From the NCBI RefSeq assembly GCF_000299915.1, contig NZ_AMRI01000009.1, forward strand, positions 62,001-126,000: a DNA stretch of 64,000 nt, written 5' to 3'. This stretch comes from Gallaecimonas xiamenensis 3-C-1. GTDB taxonomy: Bacteria; Pseudomonadota; Gammaproteobacteria; Enterobacterales; Gallaecimonadaceae. Position 1 is the stretch's first letter. Every line of letters begins with the position of its first letter. Below the pieces are notes generated by a model. That model saw nothing but the letters and a program-made list of their open reading frames with translations. It was not told the DNA's origin and searched no databases. The position numbers and the translations under genes are program-made. Of this stretch, positions 35,537 to 42,310 are shown in pieces.

Positions 35537-36111
35537 CAGGCTTTCCCCAACAGGATCTGGCGGATGCGGTCTTCCAGTTGCTCGCTCATGCCGTCCTCAC
35601 CGCGCAGCTCTTCGCTGACGGCCGCCGCCGCCTCGGCGGCGTAGGCCTGGCGGATCTCTTTCTCGCGCTTGTGGCTTTGCATGGCGGCCGATTCGAGGCG
35701 CTGGACGGCCAGCATGGCGTCTTTAATCATGCCCACGTCGGCAACCTCGCCCCCTTCCGACTCGTTTAAAAGCGCCTTAAACAGCTGGCTACGGGCCATT
35801 TCAAGAATCAGCTTGGTCACTTCGCCGGTGGGCTTGTTGCCCAGCTCAGCTGTCCAGACCTGGGTGATCTCGCGCATTTCCCGCAAGCTTTTGCCCACCG
35901 CCTCCATTTTGCTGGCGTAGCGGTTAAGGCCAGGGCGACTGAGCTGCATGTCTTCTGGCAGCTTTGACTGCTCAATAAGCTCGTTCACCGCCTCCAGGAT
36001 CTCCACCTGGCTCAAGCGGCCATCGCGCAGCATACCGTCCAGTTCGCGGCGGATATCCTCCGGCAGCAGGTCTACCTTAGAGCGCCGCCCTCGGGTGGTT
36101 CTGTCGCTCAT
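35536..36111 (-). CDS. small terminase subunit, DUF3486 (Mu gp27)
   Basis: The 191-residue product matches DUF3486: GRRSKVDLLPEDIRRELDGML at the N-terminus (a helix-turn-helix DNA-recognition unit), LSRPGLNRYASKMEAVGKSL and a long C-terminal helical tail. It recognises phage DNA and hands it to the large terminase. It follows the gp26-like gene by 3 bp. Confidence 0.9.
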   Translation of the reverse strand: MSDRTTRGRRSKVDLLPEDIRRELDGMLRDGRLSQVEILEAVNELIEQSKLPEDMQLSRPGLNRYASKMEAVGKSLREMREITQVWTAELGNKPTGEVTKLILEMARSQLFKALLNESEGGEVADVGMIKDAMLAVQRLESAAMQSHKREKEIRQAYAAEAAAAVSEELRGEDGMSEQLEDRIRQILLGKA

Positions 36112-36114
36112 GGG

Positions 36115-36408
36115 TTAGTCTCCGGCGCTGGGGCGCTTAATGCCTGGCACGCGGGCACGGCCCCTCGCGGTGTCTTCGCCGCGCACAGTGAGCCTGGCCA
36201 CTTGTGAGCGGCCTACCGGCTCCAAACTCAGCATGCCTTGCTCTGCCAGCCAGGCCAGCTGCACCCGCAGGTTGTCGCGGCTGATGTCCAGGCCGTAGGC
36301 GTCGAGCCCGTCTTGCAAAATGGACTCGTTCAAATCCATGCCGCTGGCTTCATGCAGCAGGCGTAAGATCACCAGTCGCTGATGCTCTTGCAGCAGTTGG
36401 GCCATCAT
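36115..36408 (-). CDS. Mu gp26-like winged-helix protein
   Basis: A 97-residue protein of the VpaChn25_0724/gp26 family: LLQEHQRLVILRLLHEASGMDLNESILQDGLDAYG then SRDNLRVQLAWLAEQGMLSLEP, a winged-helix-like layout. A basic C-terminal tail (GEDTARGRARVPGIKRP) follows. Its function in Mu is unknown, but the gene always sits between gp25 and gp27. It overlaps gp25 by 4 bp. Confidence 0.82.
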   Translation of the reverse strand: MMAQLLQEHQRLVILRLLHEASGMDLNESILQDGLDAYGLDISRDNLRVQLAWLAEQGMLSLEPVGRSQVARLTVRGEDTARGRARVPGIKRPSAGD

Positions 36409-36713
36409 TTGCGGTCACCCCCTTTCAGTTCGTTTTCCAATAACAGATCGCCGATGCGCTCCATGCGTTTAAGTGCCGGGGCAATGCCCTGTATCTGGCC
36501 ATTAAGGTCGGCAATTTTGATGCTCAGCTCGTGCAGATCGCGCTGGCTTGGCAGGTCTTCGATGCGCCGTTCCAGGCCGTCTACCATTCGGGCCAGGTCG
36601 TTCAGCTCCTGCCGCTTGGCAAAGGTCAGTTGCAGCAGGGCCACCACAACGCTTAGCGCCAGGCTGGCCAGGGCGATATACAGCGGCGACCACTCCGGGT
36701 TAAGCCATCCCAT
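36405..36713 (-). CDS. Mu gp25-like DUF2730 protein
   Basis: A 102-residue protein with an N-terminal membrane anchor (about 11-30: YIALASLALSVVVALLQLTF) followed by a coiled coil (QELNDLARMVDGLERRIEDLPSQ). This is the DUF2730 pattern of Mu gp25. It could be a spanin-like or scaffold factor; the role is not known. Start and stop overlap neighbouring genes. Confidence 0.82.
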   Translation of the reverse strand: MGWLNPEWSPLYIALASLALSVVVALLQLTFAKRQELNDLARMVDGLERRIEDLPSQRDLHELSIKIADLNGQIQGIAPALKRMERIGDLLLENELKGGDRK

Positions 36714-36936
36714 GGCGGCTCCTTAGCTCGGCTATTTCCTGGCAATCCACACAGCGCGGCGCCGATGGCAGCAGCACCAGCCGCTTGGGTGACACCTGCA
36801 CGCCACAATCAATGCACCACACCCGGCCTTGAGCGTCTTTGTCCTGTGCGGGCTGGCGTATGGCGGCATGCGCAGACAGCGCCCGTTGGCGCTGCTGCTC
36901 TTCAAGCTCGCTGGCGCGGTCAAACAGATCAGGCAT
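36700..36936 (-). CDS. TraR/DksA-type zinc-finger protein
   Basis: A 78-residue protein with a C4 zinc finger, CIDCGVQVSP...APRCVDCQ (about 41-65), preceded by an acidic helix (DLFDRASELEEQQRQRALS). TraR/DksA proteins enter the RNA polymerase secondary channel and alter promoter choice without DNA binding. Mu-like phages commonly carry one just before gp25. It overlaps both neighbours. Confidence 0.85.
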   Translation of the reverse strand: MPDLFDRASELEEQQRQRALSAHAAIRQPAQDKDAQGRVWCIDCGVQVSPKRLVLLPSAPRCVDCQEIAELRSRHGMA

Positions 36937-37177
36937 TGGGCTTGGTGTCCTTTTCTTTGAGCCACGCGTCTGTCAAACCCTGCACAGCAGCCTGGATCTT
37001 GTTGGTGTCGGCCTCCAGGCCGCCTTCAACAAGCTGCACGGCAAAGTCGTCGACCTTGGTTTTGGTACTGGCGGCGTAACGCTCTAGCGCCCACAGCACC
37101 ATTTTTTTGGTGATAAGGGCCGCGACCACGTTCTTGCCGGCAGCAACAAGCAAATCCAAAAGCACTTTGGGGTTCAT
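36929..37177 (-). CDS. small helical phage protein, unknown
   Basis: An 82-residue protein (MNPKVLLDLLVAAGKNVVAALITKKMV...) with a moderately hydrophobic N-terminal helix and an acidic amphipathic C-terminal half ending DTKPNA. It lies in the lysis region between DUF5675 and TraR, so a holin or lysis accessory role is possible. No family was recognised. It overlaps the next gene by 8 bp. Confidence 0.6.
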   Translation of the reverse strand: MNPKVLLDLLVAAGKNVVAALITKKMVLWALERYAASTKTKVDDFAVQLVEGGLEADTNKIQAAVQGLTDAWLKEKDTKPNA

Positions 37178-37179
37178 GG

Positions 37180-37392
37180 CTATTTCCTTGGAGGGTTGGG
37201 GTGGTGAATGTGCTGGTAAATTTCAACGGGAGAGGGGCTGGACCATCCTCTGTGATACTGGCTCTGCATAGTGCCATCGTGGCTATGCAAGCCAGGTTCC
37301 CCGGCGGGCTGCCCGGTGTGGTAGTGGCGCAGCTCGGCGGCCAGGCGGTCTGCCCGGCCTTTAGCAAATGACCACTGCCAGTTGGCGCCCAT
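37180..37392 (-). CDS. small phage protein, unknown, lysis region
   Basis: A 70-residue product (MGANWQWSFAKGRADRLAAEL...) rich in His, Pro and Tyr, ending HIHHPNPPRK. The ATG at 37392 overlaps the stop of the DUF5675 gene (TGATG), which decides the start. It may be an Rz/spanin-like accessory by place, but has no lipobox or clear membrane anchor. Unknown function. Confidence 0.6.
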   Translation of the reverse strand: MGANWQWSFAKGRADRLAAELRHYHTGQPAGEPGLHSHDGTMQSQYHRGWSSPSPVEIYQHIHHPNPPRK

Positions 37393-37817
37393 CATTGCCC
37401 CCGGACAACCAGGGTGGCTTCCAAGCCTACGGCGGCCAACACCTTGTCCAAGGTGTTGCGGCTGTTGAGCACCGCCCATTCATTGCTAACCACGCCGAAG
37501 CGCTCACCCGGAGCAATGCAGCCCTCAAGTTCGCTGGCCTTGTTGGCAACGTGGATAAGGCAGTGGGTACGTAAACTGGGGCCGTTTACCGTGACCCCAA
37601 GCGAGGGGCCCGAGATAGCCAGGCAGATGCCTTTGCTGGGGCTGTTGTGAGGGGCCAGGGTGTAGGTTCCCTCGGGGATACAGCTCTTACCTGGCTGGTT
37701 GTTCAGCCAGGGGCATTCAACAGTGACCGCAAGGCGGTTACCGCTGTTGTCGACCAGTTCACCAAAGGTGCCATGCTCAAAATAGCGGCGGCGAAGCGTG
37801 AAAGTTTTGGAGGACAT
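37392..37817 (-). CDS. DUF5675 protein, likely lysis gene
   Basis: The 141-residue product shows the DUF5675 pattern: L-x-R-x-YFEHGTFGEL, ECPWLNNQPGKSCIPEGTYTL, SGPSLGVT...HVANKASELEGCIAPGERFG. Members occupy endolysin positions in phages and resemble L,D-transpeptidase-like folds; the conserved His and Cys (HVAN, GCIAPG) are candidates for activity. It takes the position of Mu lys. The start at 37817 fits the family; it lies one base from the foot of a perfect 15-bp hairpin and has no RBS. Confidence 0.7.
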   Translation of the reverse strand: MSSKTFTLRRRYFEHGTFGELVDNSGNRLAVTVECPWLNNQPGKSCIPEGTYTLAPHNSPSKGICLAISGPSLGVTVNGPSLRTHCLIHVANKASELEGCIAPGERFGVVSNEWAVLNSRNTLDKVLAAVGLEATLVVRGQ

Positions 37818-37818
37818 A

Positions 37819-37855
37819 AACAAACTGGGCTCTGTGTGTGAGAGCCCAGTTTGTT
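37819..37855 (-). terminator. perfect 15-bp inverted repeat before the lysis gene
   Basis: Arms AACAAACTGGGCTCT and AGAGCCCAGTTTGTT flank a 7-nt loop. On the minus strand the stem ends in TTTGTTTAT, so it could be an intrinsic terminator for the lipoprotein gene. It also ends one base from the DUF5675 start codon. Terminator and translational control are both possible. Confidence 0.6.
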
Positions 37856-37871
37856 AAAGAGGGGGGTAGGA

Positions 37872-37896
37872 GTGGGATTCAAGTATTTGTTTAAAA
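37872..37896 (-). promoter_or_regulatory. 25-bp repeat, copy 2 (upstream of lysis gene)
   Basis: It is 24/25 identical to 29229-29253. It is located 10 bp beyond the lipoprotein stop and 54 bp before the DUF5675 start, where Mu has its late promoter Plys. On the minus strand TTGAAT lies 17 bp before TTTAAC, a possible -35/-10 pair, but this spacing is not kept in copy 1. Confidence 0.6.
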
Positions 37897-37905
37897 AGAG
37901 ACCGG

Positions 37906-38562
37906 CTAGAAATGCTTTATAAGCTTGTATTTGATGCTGGTATTTGTAGCTTCGATCACTTCGATTTCTGCGCCTTTGTAACCAATGATCTTGCTGTCTG
38001 ACAAGTCATAGATGGCATTGCCATTAACGTTACCAGCCTTGCTGCCTGTCTCTCGGTAGGCAACTTTTAGTTGGTTGTTGGCTTTGCCTTCATAAATCAG
38101 CGCTTGCTCAGAGCCGCCTGCATTGGGCGCATTCACCACGTCTTTGGTGTACGTCACATCGGCGCAGGGCACCGTGTCTTCTGGCCGATAAATACAGACT
38201 TTACCGGTCTGCTTATCGATGCGGAATGATGCCGTTGGGGCTGCCAGATCAAACATGCCAAAGGTGATGTAACGGCCATCAACGGTCATTGCTGAGTAGT
38301 AGTTGTATTGGCTGTCTTCGCCAATTTTAGGGTAGCTGCCAGCCAGCAAGGTATAACGGCCTGCTACCTGTTCGTTGTCCAGGTGGATGGCCTCACTTTT
38401 GGCAGCAACGCCTTGCTTTAGCATCGCCTGGCCAACCTGTACTGTCTCCACGCTACCCACGGCAGGGAAGCTAAAAGGCTGTTTTACCGGCTGGTAGTTA
38501 TGTGGGGCAGCAGCACAGCCAGCCAACAATGCGGCGGCAATTATCACCAGGTTCTTTTTCAT
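37906..38562 (-). CDS. phage-borne lipoprotein (cargo gene)
   Basis: A 218-residue protein whose N-terminus is a lipoprotein signal (MKKNLVIIAAALLAGC, lipobox LLAGC). The mature part is beta-rich with segments such as GRYITFGMFDLAAP and GKVCIYRPEDTVPCADV. It does not correspond to any Mu structural gene and sits between the activator gene and the lysis region. Envelope lipoproteins encoded by prophages often block superinfection (Cor, Llp), so that role is inferred only from place and class. GGGAG precedes the ATG. Confidence 0.7.
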   Translation of the reverse strand: MKKNLVIIAAALLAGCAAAPHNYQPVKQPFSFPAVGSVETVQVGQAMLKQGVAAKSEAIHLDNEQVAGRYTLLAGSYPKIGEDSQYNYYSAMTVDGRYITFGMFDLAAPTASFRIDKQTGKVCIYRPEDTVPCADVTYTKDVVNAPNAGGSEQALIYEGKANNQLKVAYRETGSKAGNVNGNAIYDLSDSKIIGYKGAEIEVIEATNTSIKYKLIKHF

Positions 38563-38610
38563 GGCTTCTCCCTTCGTGTCGTCCTTGAGCATCGCTAATT
38601 TACCGTATGA

Positions 38611-39024
38611 CTACAGCAGTTGCATCTGCACCTTGGCCGTCTGTAGTGCTTTTTGTTCGTTGATGATATTAACCAGTTGCGACATGGTGAGCTGATACTT
38701 CTCCAGCAGCTCATGCTTATTCCGGCCTGTAAACTCCTGCCAGATACGGATATTACGAAGCGCCTTTTTCAGCCGTTCGTCTCGCGGCAGGTAGAAGGTT
38801 CTGCCGCCCATGTAATGGGCCTGGCTGACCACCGCCACCTTAGCCAGACCTTTGGCGTCATCCTCGCTTAAGCCCTCTCGTTTGAAGGCGGCCTCAAACA
38901 CCTCAACCAGGTTAACCAATGTTTGTGGCCACAGCTTCTTGACGTCGCTGTCGCTCAGTTGGTCCAGGTGCGCCAGAATTTGGTCCAGGTCGGTGCCCAT
39001 CATGTCCAGTTGTTGCTCAGCCAT
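38611..39024 (-). CDS. Mor/C-family transcription activator
   Basis: The 137-residue product carries the Mor family signature: VVSQAHYMGGRTFYLPR, then LKKALRNIRIWQEFTGRNKHELLEKYQLTMSQLVNII, a helix-turn-helix. Mor and C activate Mu middle and late promoters by recruiting RNA polymerase. It is the only such protein seen here, so it may do both jobs. It overlaps the preceding gene by 8 bp. Confidence 0.9.
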   Translation of the reverse strand: MAEQQLDMMGTDLDQILAHLDQLSDSDVKKLWPQTLVNLVEVFEAAFKREGLSEDDAKGLAKVAVVSQAHYMGGRTFYLPRDERLKKALRNIRIWQEFTGRNKHELLEKYQLTMSQLVNIINEQKALQTAKVQMQLL

Positions 39025-39496
39025 GCTTGCCTCCGAATCGTGCCATTTGCTCTTGGAAAAGCGCTTCGTTCTGTTCTTTGCTCAGTGAGTGGCTGCCGCG
39101 TATCTCCAAGCTTTTATGCTTGCTCTCCGGCGCTACAGCGGTAGAAGCGGTTGGCATGGTATCCAGCACCTTTTTCAGATACTGGTGGTTAGTCAGCGGC
39201 TGCCAGCCGTGCTCGCCCCGTTTTTTAAAGAGGCTGGCCACCGTGCTCTCCAGCGCTTCGCGCAGCTGGGTTTCATTGCTGGTTAACGCCATAGCCTCTT
39301 GCATCAACCGCAGGGCACGGCTGTTTGAAAGGTCACTCTTTTCCGGGCGAAAAAGGCCGATGTATTGCACCAGCGCCTGGCCAAGCCGTTGTGGCAGTTT
39401 GACCACAAAGGCCAGCAGCTCGCGGGCTGCCTCATCACTCACCATGGCATCAAGGTGCAGATTAGATTTGCACACAGGGCAGCGGCTCAGCTTCAT
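39017..39496 (-). CDS. phage zinc-ribbon protein, unknown
   Basis: A 159-residue protein beginning MKLSRCPVCKSNLHLDAM, a half zinc ribbon (C-x2-C), followed by a helical region (RLMQEAMALTSNETQLREAL) and a basic C-terminus. The start at 39496 is set by AGGAGG and an ATGA overlap with the GemA stop. Similar small C4 or C2 proteins follow gp16 in many Mu-like phages. Role unknown, perhaps DNA binding in late-gene switching. Confidence 0.65.
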   Translation of the reverse strand: MKLSRCPVCKSNLHLDAMVSDEAARELLAFVVKLPQRLGQALVQYIGLFRPEKSDLSNSRALRLMQEAMALTSNETQLREALESTVASLFKKRGEHGWQPLTNHQYLKKVLDTMPTASTAVAPESKHKSLEIRGSHSLSKEQNEALFQEQMARFGGKHG

Positions 39497-40074
39497 TTCG
39501 CCTCCTGGTGCTTGCTGTACAGGGCGCACAGGGCCTCATACCACCGCCCGCCGTGGACGGCACGGCCAAGGCGCCGGTAATCACCCAGGGTGATGTAAAG
39601 GCGGCTTTGGGCAAATGCCCCCCAATGCGGAGCCAGCGCCTGCTCCATTTCACGGGTGTGCCATTTCTTGAGCGCTTCCAGGGCCTGGGCGGCGCTGTTG
39701 GTTTTTAGCCACCCCACATGCGCAACACCCGTCACCTTGGCCACCCACTTGTCGAGCGCTGTTTCTGAGCTGTCACGCACAAAACCTTGCTGGCTCATCG
39801 TGATCCAAATAGCCCGAATTTTATCGACCTCAGCCACCTTGCCACTCCCCGCTTTAGGGCTCATTCGACGGTCATTTACAGCCTGTTTAACAGTGGGTTT
39901 AAAGCCTCGGGTTTTGAAGTGCTCCAGCACCGCATCAGCCTGTTCAATGGTCAGTTGCTTGCTGGAGGTTTTACCGGAGCAAAGGTTGGCCAGCACCTGC
40001 CGGTACAGCTCGTCATCAAGGCCCAACTGGCTGCGGGCCACATGGATCAGGGTGATTTGCTGCTTAGAAGCCAT
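39493..40074 (-). CDS. GemA / Mu gp16-like DUF1018 protein
   Basis: The 193-residue product matches DUF1018/gp16: QITLIHVARSQLGLDDELYRQVL, SSKQLTIEQADAVLEHFKTRGFKP, SQQGFVRDSSETALDKWVAKVTG and EALKKWHTRE. GemA of Mu modulates host gyrase and early gene expression. The start at 40074 follows AGGGGGCG. It overlaps the gene upstream by 11 bp. Confidence 0.88.
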   Translation of the reverse strand: MASKQQITLIHVARSQLGLDDELYRQVLANLCSGKTSSKQLTIEQADAVLEHFKTRGFKPTVKQAVNDRRMSPKAGSGKVAEVDKIRAIWITMSQQGFVRDSSETALDKWVAKVTGVAHVGWLKTNSAAQALEALKKWHTREMEQALAPHWGAFAQSRLYITLGDYRRLGRAVHGGRWYEALCALYSKHQEAK

Positions 40075-40534
40075 GCTCGCCCCCTGCCAAGGTCTGGCAT
40101 GCGGCAAAGCCGATGGCCAGGACCTTGAGCCCGTCCAGCTTCTTGAACTGGGTCACCAGTGACTGCGCCGTATTGAAGGTGCAATCCCACCAGACATAAG
40201 CGTCATCCAGGTTAGGGAAGTGCTGCTTTACTCGGCGCTTGCCGTAGGCTTTGATGAGTCTGGCCTTCTCCTTTGGGCTGTACACAGCACTGGAGCGCCT
40301 GCGCCAGTATCGGCAAATGTCCTCCCTGTAGCCGTCCTTGACACAGGGGTGGCCCCAGCTGACGCAGATCTGACCATCCAAGTAGACTGCCAAGGCCGAA
40401 CGGCTCTCACTGACCCGCGCACGGTTGATGCTGACCCGAACCTCGCCATGCTGGAACGCCACCATGGCGAAGCTTCCTGCCAATTCCTCCTGAACGGACG
40501 CCCATTGCTCCTTTGTAATGCTGTTAGCCGGCAT
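40064..40534 (-). CDS. unknown early phage protein
   Basis: A 156-residue basic protein (MPANSITKEQWASVQEEL...) with a beta-hairpin-like region (VRVSINRARVSESRSALAVYLDGQI), a Tyr/Arg-rich middle (YWRRRSSAVYSPKEKARLIKAYGKRRV) and a conserved Cys/Trp stretch. Such proteins occur between MuB and gp16 in Mu-like phages without an assigned role. It overlaps the previous and next genes by about 11 bp each. Confidence 0.62.
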   Translation of the reverse strand: MPANSITKEQWASVQEELAGSFAMVAFQHGEVRVSINRARVSESRSALAVYLDGQICVSWGHPCVKDGYREDICRYWRRRSSAVYSPKEKARLIKAYGKRRVKQHFPNLDDAYVWWDCTFNTAQSLVTQFKKLDGLKVLAIGFAACQTLAGGEHGF

Positions 40535-40856
40535 GAGTACCTCCCACGGCGGCCTGGCCCTGGCGCTTAAAGACTTGGGTGTTGAGATATTGGATCTGGG
40601 CCTGCTGGCGTTCGCTCAGCTCCTTCTGGGTCGGCTGCCGCCCTTCCCGTACCACTGGGCCTATGGCCAGCACCTTGACCCGCAGTGGCTCCTTCTTGAC
40701 GACCAACTGGTAGCGGCTTGTGGTGTGCAACAGCCGCAGCACCGTGCTGGCCTGCTTGCTGGACAGGCCAAAAGCCGTCCGTAGCTCGGCAGAGCCGTAG
40801 TAGTTGCCGGCCGTCATCAGCAGACGGGCGATGTTTTCGGTCATGCTTGCGTTCAC
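40524..40856 (-). CDS. small winged-helix-like early protein
   Basis: A 110-residue protein with helix-turn-helix-like N-terminus (TENIARLLMTAGNYYGSAELRTAFGLSSKQASTVLRLL) and a basic Lys/Gln-rich C-terminus. The start is GTG at 40856: AGGAGGG lies four bases before it and it overlaps the upstream stop as GTGA. The later ATG at 40844 is less likely. Regulatory function inferred from fold only. Confidence 0.62.
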   Translation of the reverse strand: MNASMTENIARLLMTAGNYYGSAELRTAFGLSSKQASTVLRLLHTTSRYQLVVKKEPLRVKVLAIGPVVREGRQPTQKELSERQQAQIQYLNTQVFKRQGQAAVGGTHAG

Positions 40857-41089
40857 TTTCCCTCCTGTGCCGGCATCACCAGCCAGCGCTTATTGATAAC
40901 TTTGTTCTTCGGCCCTGGGCGGTCGTGTTGCAGCAGCACATCAGCGAACACCACGGCGCCCAATTGCTTGGCGCCCTTGGCCACGGCTTCGCTCAGGCTT
41001 TCGCACTCGCCCAACTCGACCACCACCGGCTTGCCTTTTTTGGCTACCACGTTGGCGGTCATGGTCATGGCTGCTGCAACGTACTTCAT
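40853..41089 (-). CDS. small early phage protein, unknown
   Basis: A 78-residue protein beginning MKYVAAAMTMTANVVAKKG, mainly beta with a conserved middle (VVVELGECESLSEAVAKGAKQLG) and basic end (PGPKNKVINKRW). The start at 41089 overlaps the previous stop by 4 bp. No known domain. Confidence 0.58.
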   Translation of the reverse strand: MKYVAAAMTMTANVVAKKGKPVVVELGECESLSEAVAKGAKQLGAVVFADVLLQHDRPGPKNKVINKRWLVMPAQEGK

Positions 41090-41292
41090 TTGGCCAACGC
41101 CTCTAGTGCAGCTTTGCCAGCACTCAGCAACGCCAGGCGGCGCTGCTCTTGGCCTGGTTGCCCTTGCAGGCAATGCAGTGCAGCAGTGGCTTTCACCGCT
41201 GCATCCATCGGGCTGACTTTGGTCAGGGTGTTGAGGGTCTTGGTGATGTGCTGAACATTGCCCGTCACCAAACCGTGCATTTGTTCGTTCAT
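41086..41292 (-). CDS. small early phage protein, unknown
   Basis: A 68-residue helical protein (MNEQMHGLVTGNVQHITKTL...) ending in an Ala/Leu-rich helix (LLSAGKAALEALAK). GAGGAG precedes the ATG at 41292. It is coupled to the next gene by a 4-bp overlap. Its Ala/Leu-rich C-terminal half may form a coiled coil. Function unknown. Confidence 0.55.
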   Translation of the reverse strand: MNEQMHGLVTGNVQHITKTLNTLTKVSPMDAAVKATAALHCLQGQPGQEQRRLALLSAGKAALEALAK

Positions 41293-41364
41293 GGGTTCTC
41301 CTCGGCTGCTCATCAGTACCGGACCACCACGCCCGGCAGACGCCCCCGGAGGGGCGTTTCGCGC

Positions 41365-41688
41365 TTAGTTGAGGTCAATCCCCGTTACGGTTCTGAACGA
41401 GTCCAAGTAGTCCTTGGCCATGAGTAACGCCGCACCATCGGAAGCAGGCGATCCCTCCCCACACATCAGCTCTGCCAACTGCGATGGGACAAATGCGTCT
41501 GCCTTGATGTAGGCCTTAACCGTTGGGTCGTAGCTGATGTTTCCAGGGTGCTGCTCCCGGTACTGGTTAAAGAGCCTGGTGGCACTGGCCAGATTGATAT
41601 CGAAGCCTTCGCAGATGTGCCGACGGCGCACCAGCCCATGCCGGAGCAAGCAGGCTTCGATAAGACAAAAGCGGGTTGATTGCTTCAT
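41365..41688 (-). CDS. orphan CapW/BrxR-like winged helix
   Basis: A 107-residue protein whose N-terminal part (RFCLIEACLLRHGLVRRRHICEGF, ASATRLFNQYREQHPGNISYD, VKAYIKADAFVP) closely follows the winged-helix module found at the start of WYL-domain defence regulators of the CapW/BrxR type. No WYL domain follows; the protein ends soon after. Those regulators repress phage-defence loci, so a phage-coded single-domain relative may be a regulator of early genes or of host defences. GAGGTGG precedes the ATG at 41688. Confidence 0.6.
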   Translation of the reverse strand: MKQSTRFCLIEACLLRHGLVRRRHICEGFDINLASATRLFNQYREQHPGNISYDPTVKAYIKADAFVPSQLAELMCGEGSPASDGAALLMAKDYLDSFRTVTGIDLN

Positions 41689-41698
41689 GCTGGCCACC

Positions 41699-42310
41699 TC
41701 ACAGCTTGGCGATATCAAGGGACAGCTGTTTGTACCGGCCCTGCTCATCCCGCTGGTACAGGCGCAGGTAGCTGCTGGTGCCCACCACATTGATGGAGTC
41801 GGCAATGGCGTCCATGGCGGCCAGCCATGTGGGGTGCTCAATGGAAAGCTTGCGCAGGCTCAGCACCTGGTTAACGTCGATGTGCCCTTCCTTGTTGACC
41901 CTAAAGGCGTGGTCAATCAGCGCCCGCAGCTCACTGCTGGCGCCTTCTGACCATTCGCCGATGCACTGGTCAATCAGGCTCTTGGCGGCTTGAATGCGTT
42001 CGTCAAACTTGCGGTGCTCGCCCTGTGCCAGCTGCACTTGGTATTCACCGTCGTAGCTGGTCAAACTGACGTTCCCTTTGCGGCCGCCCCAGTTGACGTT
42101 GTACTGCTCGGCAGACAGCTCCACGAACGAGGCAATCTCACTCATTGCGCCAGCCTTAAAGGCGGCCAGGCGCTGCTGCTCAGCCTGGGCCTGCTGCACA
42201 AGGCGCATCACCAAGTCGTCACGGATAACGTCAATGGGCTTTATCTTGTCTTCGGGCACCAGGTGGCCAAGGGCGTTTTTGCGATAGCCGGTTTGGGTGT
42301 TAGTGGACAT
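41699..42310 (-). CDS. DUF3164 early phage protein
   Basis: The 203-residue product matches DUF3164 of Mu-like phages: YRKNALGHLVPEDKIKPID at the N-terminus, a helical middle (DLVMRLVQQAQAEQQRLAAFK), GGRKGNVSLTSYDGEYQVQL and LIDHAFRVNKEGHIDVNQVLSLR. It is typically encoded right after MuB. The start follows GGAGAAG at the correct spacing. It is followed within 10 bp by the winged-helix gene. Confidence 0.85.
   Translation of the reverse strand: MSTNTQTGYRKNALGHLVPEDKIKPIDVIRDDLVMRLVQQAQAEQQRLAAFKAGAMSEIASFVELSAEQYNVNWGGRKGNVSLTSYDGEYQVQLAQGEHRKFDERIQAAKSLIDQCIGEWSEGASSELRALIDHAFRVNKEGHIDVNQVLSLRKLSIEHPTWLAAMDAIADSINVVGTSSYLRLYQRDEQGRYKQLSLDIAKL

Noticed and set aside
41339-41356. Hairpin ACGCCCC / GGGGCGT as terminator after the winged-helix gene
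   Set aside because: No T-run follows on the minus strand, and the next early gene appears to belong to the same operon.
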